A stretch of 29,931 nt of DNA from Clostridia bacterium (GTDB lineage Bacteria; Bacillota; Clostridia; Christensenellales; UBA1242). Shown one piece after another: positions 13,975 to 20,309 of this stretch. The stretch covers positions 1 through 29,931 of the forward strand of contig JAQUUD010000004.1 of NCBI GenBank assembly GCA_028694075.1, written 5' to 3'. Under the pieces are notes generated by a model. The model was not told the DNA's origin. It saw only the letters and a program-made list of their open reading frames with translations, and did no database searches. Position numbers and translations under genes: made by a program. Numbering within the stretch: position 1 is the first letter of the stretch; each line of letters starts with the position of its first letter.

Positions 13975-14073
13975 CCGCCGGCGTAAGTAAAATTTTGGCA
14001 AAGCCAAATTTTTGCAGAATTTTTTTAAAAATCCTGCGTTTGATTTTAAAAAAATCAAACCTTACGCCGGCGG
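13975..14073. repeat. Cloverleaf palindrome B
   Basis: The closing stem CCGCCGGCGTAAG (13975-13987) pairs perfectly with 14061-14073. Inside are AAAATTTTGGC/GCCAAATTTTT (13989-14013, one T-T mismatch, loop AAA), GCAGAATTTT with its partner ending CCTGC (14014-14037, one A-C mismatch) and GTTTGATTTT/AAAATCAAAC (14038-14060, loop AAA). Only one base (13988) is unpaired at the junction. An 8-base direct repeat ATCAACCG sits at 13970-13977 and 14082-14089, a possible target duplication. It is located between the 299-residue gene and tRNA-Leu(TAG). Confidence 0.88.
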
Positions 14074-14103
14074 GTACTTGTATCAACCGATTTGCTACTA
14101 TAT

Positions 14104-14193
14104 TATAATGAAGTAATAAGGAACTAACAAAACTATTGAATAATATTGTTAGCGAGTTTAATGCTCAACTGACCGCAGACCGCTAACTTTTTC
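14104..14193 (+). ncRNA. Candidate switch-like non-coding leader with alternative hairpins
   Basis: After a TATAAT-like -10 (14104-14109; weak -35), CTAACAA (14124-14130) can pair with TTGTTAG (14146-14152). The overlapping GTTAGCG (14148-14154) can instead pair with CGCTAAC (14181-14187), which is followed by TTTTT, as in an intrinsic terminator. The two stems exclude each other. No reading frame follows closely. This is a speculative call. Confidence 0.35.
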
Positions 14194-14332
14194 AATTTTT
14201 GCTTTCGTTGCGATTATGATATATGGTATTTGCCATTTTGCTCTAATTTATTATTTCCAAAATTGAATAAAGAACTTGACAATCAAGTCCAGCAAAATCA
14301 ATTCTAGTTTTTTCTTAAAAACTAAAAATATA

Positions 14333-14372
14333 TTGACTTTTTAAAGACAAAATGTTATAATCAATTTTGTCT
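14333..14372 (+). promoter_or_regulatory. Strong promoter with a palindrome centred on its -10, upstream of tRNA-Leu
   Basis: TTGACT (14333-14338), a 17-base spacer and TATAAT (14356-14361). The inverted repeat AGACAAAAT (14345-14353) and ATTTTGTCT (14364-14372) flanks the -10 symmetrically, like an operator. The next gene is tRNA-Leu(TAG), nearly 190 bases on, with no coding frame between. Confidence 0.7.
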
Positions 14373-14558
14373 AGAATAGGCAATAAAAAATAATATTTGC
14401 TTAAAAAAATGGCAAAATCAAAAATCAAATTGCATTATATCTTTAAAAATATGGCTAAATAAAAAGATTATAAAAATATTTTTAGCGACAATTTAACCAG
14501 CAAGCAGTATTACATTCAAAATTACGGTTATAAATTCTATAGTTCAACAATCATTTAT

Positions 14559-14643
14559 GCGGATGTGGCGAAATTGGCAGACGCGCCAGACTTAGGATCT
14601 GGTTCTGAAAGGAATGGGGGTTCAAGTCCCTTCATCCGCACCA
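14559..14643 (+). tRNA. tRNA-Leu (anticodon TAG)
   Basis: GCGGATG pairs with CATCCGC (14633-14639), then A and CCA. The anticodon loop CTTAGGA between CCAGA and TCTGG gives TAG. The long class II variable arm is present. Confidence 0.97.
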
Positions 14644-14651
14644 AATAGAAA

Positions 14652-14679
14652 AAAACTACAAGTTATTGTAGTTTTTTTG
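14652..14679 (+). terminator. Terminator after tRNA-Leu(TAG)
   Basis: AAAACTACAA (14652-14661), loop GTTA, TTGTAGTTTT with a continuing T tract. Confidence 0.85.
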
Positions 14680-14715
14680 TTTTTGATTAAATAATATATA
14701 TTGATGTTTATAAAA

Positions 14716-14737
14716 TTAGTCACAATTTAGTCACAAG
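14716..14737 (+). repeat. Tandem 11-bp direct repeat next to tRNA-Leu, possible recombinase arm-type sites
   Basis: TTAGTCACAAT (14716-14726) and TTAGTCACAAG (14727-14737) are adjacent, about 70 bases after the tRNA. The position and spacing mirror the unrelated pair after tRNA-Leu(AAG). No integrase gene is nearby. Confidence 0.45.
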
Positions 14738-14880
14738 ATAATGATGTAAAATAATTTGATGTCAATTTAGGTACAATGTAATTTCGTGCTTAGTTTACTG
14801 ATAAATTTATTTTTTAAAAATAAATTTTTAATAAGAACAAATGCGGGTTTGATTGACATATTATGAAACAGGATATTTTT

Positions 14881-15861
14881 ATGCATTCAAATAAATCAAT
14901 AATAAAACCTGAAAGTTTTTCAACTCAACTGGATAAAGAGTTTTGTTGGGTTATGGATTTTATTAAACAGCGAAATTTTTTGCAGATGAAAGAAGCAATA
15001 AAATTTAATTTTAATTATTTGAAAAATTCAAATCTCGTTAAATTTAATTTGATTGTGAATTATTATAACAAATATAAATATTTGTGGGGTGAAATCGATT
15101 TTGAAAAGGGTATATATGAACTTATCAGCAATCGTGCACAAGCATTAGTGCAACATAGGGAAGATTTTGAATGGCTTTATAATCGTTTAGGTGACCATCG
15201 TTCAAAAAGAATTCTGATGAATATTTTAAGTTATTGGTTAACTAATGACGACAGCAAAATTTTACAACTTTGTGATAATTATTTTTTGCAATATTTTGAT
15301 TTGGATTTGATAAAAATTGATAAATCGGAAGTTTTTGTAGATGTCGGAGCGTATATTGGGGATACTTTAATTGAATATATAAAAGCTTTTGGTGCGGACA
15401 GTTATAAAGAAATATATTGTTATGAAATTGTGCCGAAAAATATTGAGTTGATTGAAAAAAATATAAAACTATTTAATTTGCAAAATGTTTTTATAAAAGA
15501 CAAAGGCGTTAGCAATAAAAACGGCATTATGTATTTACCGCAGGATATTGTTTCATCAATTATTACGCTTGCGGAGAAGGGCGAAAAGGAAATCGAAACA
15601 GTTAAACTTGATGATGATATTATTAAAAAAGTTTCGTTTATTAAAATGGATATTGAAGGTTCAGAAGAACAAGCACTTTTGGGTTGCCGTAAATTAATTA
15701 AAAAATATCACCCGAAACTTGCGTTGGCTGTTTATCATAATCATAAAGACCTTTGGAAATTGCCACGAATAATTGATAAGTTTGACCCGACGTATAAATT
15801 TTATTTGAGATATTACGGCGGAAATTTAGTGCCAACTGAATTTGTGTTGTATGCAATTTGA
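14881..15861 (+). CDS. FkbM family SAM-dependent methyltransferase
   Basis: The C-terminal 190 residues form an FkbM-type class I methyltransferase. The SAM motif 'EVFVDVGAYIGDT' is followed by 'IYCYEIVPKNIELIEKN', then 'VKLDDDI.KKVSFIKMDIEGSEEQALLGC' (FkbM signature DIEG-E) and 'PKLALAVYHNHKDLWKLP'. The N-terminal 130 residues are a helical region of unknown role. Members often O-methylate sugars or glycolipids; the substrate here is unknown and no glycosyltransferase neighbours it. ATG 14881 is preferred because AGGAT lies 7 bases before it; ATG 14863 in frame would add six residues but has no ribosome site. It is a single gene, followed by cloverleaf C. Confidence 0.85.
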   Translation: MHSNKSIIKPESFSTQLDKEFCWVMDFIKQRNFLQMKEAIKFNFNYLKNSNLVKFNLIVNYYNKYKYLWGEIDFEKGIYELISNRAQALVQHREDFEWLYNRLGDHRSKRILMNILSYWLTNDDSKILQLCDNYFLQYFDLDLIKIDKSEVFVDVGAYIGDTLIEYIKAFGADSYKEIYCYEIVPKNIELIEKNIKLFNLQNVFIKDKGVSNKNGIMYLPQDIVSSIITLAEKGEKEIETVKLDDDIIKKVSFIKMDIEGSEEQALLGCRKLIKKYHPKLALAVYHNHKDLWKLPRIIDKFDPTYKFYLRYYGGNLVPTEFVLYAI

Positions 15862-16001
15862 TTTCTGATATATTATCAATATTGAATACTCTTAAATTGA
15901 TTAGGGGTATTTTGATATTTTCATTAAGAACTGGGCATATGTGAATTTAATATTTTTTTAAAGTGTTTTTAATAAGATTTGTGTGAGTTAAAATAAAATA
16001 T
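15862..16001. other. Spacer before cloverleaf C
   Basis: No gene and no standard terminator after the methyltransferase gene is seen. The convergent gap up to 16367 is otherwise filled by the cloverleaf and AT-rich sequence. Confidence 0.4.
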
Positions 16002-16096
16002 GCCTGCGGAAGCCCGGGCTCTTTAAGAGCCCGGGGGCGAAAATAAAGTTTTCGCCAAAAAATTTTAGCAACGCTAAAATTTTTGCTTCCGCAGGC
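16002..16096. repeat. Cloverleaf palindrome C
   Basis: The closing stem GCCTGCGGAAGC (16002-16013) pairs perfectly with 16085-16096. Inside are CCGGGCTC/GAGCCCGG (16014-16034), GGCGAAAA/TTTTCGCC (16036-16056, loop TAAAG) and AAAAATTTTAGC/GCTAAAATTTTT (16058-16084, loop AAC). Two single bases are unpaired between arms. It lies between convergent genes. It shares GCGGAAGC in the closing stem with element A, but its arms are unrelated to the others. Confidence 0.88.
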
Positions 16097-16367
16097 GTTT
16101 TTAAAACTTGCTTAAATAAATAAGCCTCTATATTTTTTCTTAACCGACAAGATAATTTTTATATTCCTAACTTAAAATATATAAATTTACTATTTCACAC
16201 AACTTATAATGCTAGGCTTATAAGTTAAAATATTTTAATTATATATATAAGTTTGATCAATGACATTACTTTAAATATAATTAAAAATTTAATTTTAAAA
16301 TCTTATTAAGTCAAAAATAAAAATTTAAAATCGTTTCAAAAATAATATTAAAATTAATTTAAACTTT

Positions 16368-17855
16368 TTAAAAAACTTGGCGAGTTCCGTCTACAAATGT
16401 TCGCAAATGACAACCGTCATATAACTCATTTATCTCAACTGCTCCGGGATAAGGTTTAATATTTTTTGTAAGTTCCCACTTATTTGCTGTACTGTTAAAT
16501 TTTAATTCTTTTTTATAAACAGTGTTGTTAAAATGATAATAAATATATATTGTTTCATAATCTGCTTGCATATAAGCATTTGGTTGTGTTCCCAAACCAA
16601 TTTCAATAAAATAAGTGCTGTCGTCCTCAGGAATAAAAAATATTTTTCCGCTATTATGAAGCAAAACATAACCGATTTCTTTATTTTCAGGTCGGTACAT
16701 AATTTTCCAGTCTTCCACATTAGAGCAAGTTATAAACTGATTAGGGAAAGCAACCGAATTTATTGTTGGAATATCATTCGCCGTTACGGTGGTACCACCT
16801 AAAAATATTTGTTGATTTAAAAGTGTTCCACAATAACATAAAACTGAATTTCGCCAATGATAACCTAAAGAAACAAAAGATACATTATTAAGAATCTGAA
16901 CATAATTTGTTGAAGTAACATCAGTTCGGTAAAGAGTGCTATTTTCACCTCCAATACTTAATTGTATAATAATGGATTGGTAATATCCCAAAGACATTTT
17001 TCGTTTTACCTGGTTGCGGAATAAATTAATATTAAGTGGAGTTCCTCTTCCTGGCAATTGTAATATACTTGGCGAAGTGATTTCAGTAATTGGTGAAGTG
17101 GACTGTTCAAAACCTCCAACATTGCTTAATTGCTCCATAAACATATATGTGGTATTTGAAGAAGTTGAAAAACTGCTTACAATAAAATTTTCAAGTCTGT
17201 TTAAGCACATAAAATTTCTGCCGTTTTCTGTGATTATTTCCATAAAATCTAAAATTGTATCGGCAAGAAGACTGTCTGTAAATTCCATTTTAAAAATATT
17301 TGAAGCGTTTATTGAAAAAAAATCAAAACTTATTTCCAAGTTATAATTTTCATTTGTGATAAAATTTAAATTTAAGTTCGAACTGGTTCCATTTATATAA
17401 AAGTTCAAAGTTGTGGAAGTAACGCCTGCAGGAATTTGCGACATATAAAGCCTAATAACTCCGCTGAACTGCGATGCTGGTGAAACTCTTGTAAATAAAT
17501 AGCCAAACGGACCATTTGTGGCTTTTGTGCCGGCATTTAATTTTGCTTGCCCGCCAAAATAATAAAGCGGTTCGCCTACGCATTGGTCAATAAAATTTTC
17601 TAATTCTGCAATAGAATTACCATAATACTGATTTTCAAGCGAATCAATTATTTGTGAATAACTGTTCAAAACATCTGAGTGTTGACTTAATTGAGTAAGT
17701 GCTTGACTTATACTATCATCTTGCGTTTGTTGGCTGGAATTCAAGTTGTCAATGCTGTTTCCAAGACTTGACAGGGTTTCACTGTCATCTTTTGCAACAT
17801 TTTCATTAAATTTTATTCTTTTTTCAAAATTTTTATATTTATTATGTAAATCCAT
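16368..17855 (-). CDS. Hypothetical protein with N-terminal coiled coil and beta-rich C-terminal region
   Basis: I do not recognise this 495-residue protein. Residues about 1-75 are polar and heptad-like (many Ser, Gln and Asn: 'SLGNSIDNLNSSQQTQDDSISQALTQLSQHSDVLNSYSQII'), a likely coiled coil. The remainder is rich in Asn, Thr, Ser and aromatics in alternating patterns, suggesting beta-sandwich or beta-propeller domains. There is no signal peptide, membrane segment or anchor. The plan (coiled-coil stalk plus beta-rich head) resembles phage receptor-binding or fibre proteins, or multimeric adhesins, but no phage genes are nearby. The start is supported by GAGGT and a promoter. It converges on the methyltransferase gene across cloverleaf C. 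Confidence 0.75.
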   Translation of the reverse strand: MDLHNKYKNFEKRIKFNENVAKDDSETLSSLGNSIDNLNSSQQTQDDSISQALTQLSQHSDVLNSYSQIIDSLENQYYGNSIAELENFIDQCVGEPLYYFGGQAKLNAGTKATNGPFGYLFTRVSPASQFSGVIRLYMSQIPAGVTSTTLNFYINGTSSNLNLNFITNENYNLEISFDFFSINASNIFKMEFTDSLLADTILDFMEIITENGRNFMCLNRLENFIVSSFSTSSNTTYMFMEQLSNVGGFEQSTSPITEITSPSILQLPGRGTPLNINLFRNQVKRKMSLGYYQSIIIQLSIGGENSTLYRTDVTSTNYVQILNNVSFVSLGYHWRNSVLCYCGTLLNQQIFLGGTTVTANDIPTINSVAFPNQFITCSNVEDWKIMYRPENKEIGYVLLHNSGKIFFIPEDDSTYFIEIGLGTQPNAYMQADYETIYIYYHFNNTVYKKELKFNSTANKWELTKNIKPYPGAVEINELYDGCHLRTFVDGTRQVF

Positions 17856-17876
17856 TTTTTTTACCTCGAAAATTTT

Positions 17877-17906
17877 AGTTTACATTTTAACTTCCAACTG
17901 AGTCAA
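17877..17906 (-). promoter_or_regulatory. Promoter of the coiled-coil protein gene
   Basis: On the minus strand, TTGACT (17906-17901), an 18-base spacer and TAAACT (17882-17877), just upstream of the GAGGT ribosome site. Confidence 0.65.
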
Positions 17907-18204
17907 ATGCAAATATATAAGACATTAAATTATAATCAATGCTTAAAATTATCATTTTTTAATAAATTGTAATATAATACCCACATATTGTTATTTATCG
18001 GTTTGTTTTTTTATTACATAAATCGGAAATTTCAGTAATCTAAAAACATGGTGTTTATGAATTGCATTTTAAATAATTCAATGAATAAATAAATTAAATT
18101 TAGCATATATTAAATATCGTGTAAGATAAAATTAACAAATTAATTTAAAATATCTTATTGCAAATTTAACTAAAATTGAAAAAATCATTAATATTAAAAA
18201 TTGC

Positions 18205-18233
18205 TTGTTTTTTTTAGTTGGTTGTGTTATATT
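18205..18233 (+). promoter_or_regulatory. Promoter of the four-helix membrane protein gene
   Basis: TTGTTT (18205-18210), a 17-base spacer and TATATT (18228-18233). The rest of the 17907-18204 gap is AT-rich with nothing recognisable. Confidence 0.6.
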
Positions 18234-18253
18234 GCAATTAAAAGGGGGGATAT

Positions 18254-18745
18254 ATGCAAAATAAAAATTATTTGTTACCGCTTCTTGGTGGCTTGGGAGT
18301 TGTTGTTGGGATCGTAGGGCTTTTTTTAACTGCTTGGATTTTAACAGATGACACTGTTGTAACTGGCTATGGATTTTTCTCAGGTTATGAAGGCGCAACA
18401 GGTGCATTAACTGACGTTGGCATTACATTCAGTTCAATTTGGGCAACAATGTCAATGATTGCATTGATTGTGGGCATTGTAGCAGTTGGCATTAACATTG
18501 TAATGTGTATGCTAGATGGCGAAGGCAATGGCGGTAGACTTGGCAGAGTTATGGCATGGGTTGCAGGCGTGGCATTAGTTCTTTTCATCGTATTTGGACT
18601 TGTGTTTACAATAGCAAACAGTGGCGCTGTAACTGATCTTACAGTCGGATTTAGTTTTGGAATTGGTTACTGGCTTGGCTTGATTGGTTTGGCATTTGGA
18701 ACATTCTTTGCCTTTATCAATTCTTGCATGAAAAAAGGTATCTAA
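18254..18745 (+). CDS. Four-helix membrane protein of unknown function
   Basis: This is a 163-residue integral membrane protein. Hydrophobic segments lie at about 6-31, 60-85, 100-122 and 132-157, with glycine-rich packing. An acidic, glycine-rich loop (GEGNGG, about residue 94) separates the second and third helices. The N-terminus is short and has one lysine; the C-terminus ends in MKKGI. No family motif is recognisable, although the fold could be MARVEL- or claudin-like. A very strong AAAGGGGGG ribosome site precedes the ATG and a strong terminator follows, so it is a well-expressed single gene. Confidence 0.78.
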   Translation: MQNKNYLLPLLGGLGVVVGIVGLFLTAWILTDDTVVTGYGFFSGYEGATGALTDVGITFSSIWATMSMIALIVGIVAVGINIVMCMLDGEGNGGRLGRVMAWVAGVALVLFIVFGLVFTIANSGAVTDLTVGFSFGIGYWLGLIGLAFGTFFAFINSCMKKGI

Positions 18746-18760
18746 AACCATCTGACAATA

Positions 18761-18798
18761 AAATAAAAAAACAAGAAAATTTCTTGTTTTTTTATTTT
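18761..18798. terminator. Long A/T palindromic terminator
   Basis: AAATAAAAAAACAAGAA and its complement face each other around a tight loop, ending in a T tract on both strands. Confidence 0.85.
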
Positions 18799-18810
18799 GC
18801 TTGGCTTGCG

Positions 18811-18880
18811 CTTGCACTAAATTTGCTGAAAAAAGAAGTGCAAGTTTAGCGGGGTATTGGTGGCAGAGCCAGTAACCCCG
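18811..18880. other. Two-hairpin structured element in a long intergenic gap
   Basis: CTTGCACT (18811-18818) pairs with AGTGCAAG (18837-18844). Next, CGGGGT (18850-18855) pairs with ACCCCG (18875-18880) around an inner TGGC-AGA-GCCA hairpin. It is unusually GC-rich for this window. It may be a small RNA or a decayed relative of the cloverleaf elements. The rest of the gap to 19280 holds nothing recognisable. Confidence 0.5.
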
Positions 18881-19280
18881 ACTAATAAATCCAGCAGATA
18901 TTAAGCCGAATAAAATTTCTGATTTAAAAATCTTTGTTGATTTATATTGGAAAATTCGATTTTGTAATAATAAGGCTTAATCAAAAAAAGATAATGTTAC
19001 AATTTAAACATACAATCTAAAAAATTTTGTTAAAAAAAGAATAACTAATAAAAAGTTTGAAATACTATTAATGTTTGATGTTTCTTATACATATAAAAGT
19101 TTATTTAAAATTTTAAAACCAAAGAGTTTTTAATTTATGAAAAAAATACAAAAAAATATGAATTGACTATAAATTTAATAATTTTGTTTAACATTAATTA
19201 AGTTTTTTGGTATATTTTGTTGTATAAAATGCGATTTAATATCAAATAACAAAAATAATAGTCTGTTTTTATAAATTTTT

Positions 19281-19343
19281 GTCAAATTTTATGCGAAATC
19301 ATTTGACTTAAATAATTGACTTGTGATAAATTTTAAGTATAAG
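19281..19343 (+). promoter_or_regulatory. Promoter and dyad upstream of the exported protein gene
   Basis: The inverted repeat GTCAAAT (19281-19287) and ATTTGAC (19301-19307) may be an operator. TTGACT (19316-19321), a 16-base spacer and TATAAG (19338-19343) are the best promoter candidate. Confidence 0.5.
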
Positions 19344-19397
19344 AAATTTTTACTAGTATGTTTAACTAAATTTTTTAAAAAAATTAGAGGAAGAAAA

Positions 19398-20003
19398 ATG
19401 AGAAGAAAAATTAAACTTATTTCAACATTTGCTTCATTGATGTTGGTGTTCGTAATTATGGCGTATTCTGTTTGGGCTGCACAATCAATTAATGTTTCCA
19501 TAACAAATAGTGTTACATATACGGTGGAAGGAGAAGTTTACGCTCTTATTTCTGCAACAACAGCAGCAGGTGATAACACAACAATTATAAGTGGCGGAGA
19601 CCCATTATCAGTTGAGTTGTTAGGTAATGAAACTGAAGGCTCCAGCACTTTGGATATTGGCAATGTCGAGTTAGATGCATTAAGCACAATGTCTGGACAA
19701 ACCATTATATTTAGTTATATAATCACAATTCAAAACAATGCAGAATCAGGGATTGACTATGATAATTTAACAGTTACATTTAGTACTGTGCCGACAACCA
19801 AAGTTTATGAAAGTGAATCATATGGAATTACAGTTGCATTTGGTGGAACTGTTGTCTCGCCAGCAGCCACAGCCGTTTTGGCACCGGGTGAAACCCTTAC
19901 AATGACAGTAACTTTTGAAGGTGATGCTCGTTGTTCACACGACACGACTGCAACTACTATACTTAATAGTGCTGTAAGTTTAGTTGCAACGCTCGCAGAT
20001 TAA
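19398..20003 (+). CDS. Exported TasA/camelysin-like beta-sandwich protein
   Basis: This 201-residue protein has a basic N-terminus and one hydrophobic segment (residues about 6-28) ending in 'MAYSVWAAQ'. A short strand, 'SINVSITNSVTYTV', follows at once, as in SipW-type substrates such as TasA and camelysin. The mature part is Thr/Ser/Val-rich with regular strands and no lysine-rich tail, fitting an immunoglobulin-like or fibre-forming secreted protein. It resembles the protein at 29262-29906 in plan: same length class, same signal type, and the same start of the mature domain. The ATG at 19398 is chosen because GAGGAAG lies just upstream; an earlier start at 19323 would bury the signal peptide. 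Fibre formation is inferred. Confidence 0.68.
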   Translation: MRRKIKLISTFASLMLVFVIMAYSVWAAQSINVSITNSVTYTVEGEVYALISATTAAGDNTTIISGGDPLSVELLGNETEGSSTLDIGNVELDALSTMSGQTIIFSYIITIQNNAESGIDYDNLTVTFSTVPTTKVYESESYGITVAFGGTVVSPAATAVLAPGETLTMTVTFEGDARCSHDTTATTILNSAVSLVATLAD

Positions 20004-20050
20004 TCAAAAAATTTAATTAGATTGATTATAACTTATTAAATATTAAATAA

Positions 20051-20076
20051 ATTCAGCAATTATGCTGGATTTTTTT
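20051..20076 (+). terminator. Terminator of the exported protein gene
   Basis: ATTCAGCA pairs with TGCTGGAT (one G-T) around the loop ATTA, followed by six T. Confidence 0.85.
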
Positions 20077-20174
20077 AATTTGATTGTATTTATAGTTTGC
20101 TTAAATTAATTACAATTAAATCATAAAATATTTAAATATTAAACAATTTTTCGTTTTTTGTTGCGTTATTATGT

Positions 20175-20203
20175 TTGACTATTTTTAAACATAAGTTTAT
20201 AAT
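20175..20203 (+). promoter_or_regulatory. Promoter of the PFOR gene
   Basis: TTGACT (20175-20180), a 17-base spacer and TATAAT (20198-20203). The expected start lies near 20210, exactly where the leader hairpin begins. Confidence 0.88.
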
Positions 20204-20211
20204 TAATTTTG

Positions 20212-20271
20212 AACACCTAAATATTTTTTAGGTTTTAGGTGTTTGGCTAGCCAGCATTGGCACTTGCCAAA
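20212..20271 (+). promoter_or_regulatory. 5'-terminal leader hairpins of the PFOR mRNA
   Basis: AACACCTAAA (20212-20221) pairs with TTTAGGTGTT (20234-20243) at the predicted 5' end. A second stem-loop based on TTGGC and GCCAA follows to about 20270. A hairpin at the extreme 5' end can protect mRNA from end-dependent decay; no known riboswitch is recognised. Confidence 0.6.
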
Positions 20272-20309
20272 CTGATAATATTAATATAAGTAAAAATAAG
20301 GAGAAAAAA

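Noticed and set aside
16368..17855. Prophage
   Set aside because: The fibre-like protein stands alone with no structural, lysis, replication or integrase genes around it.
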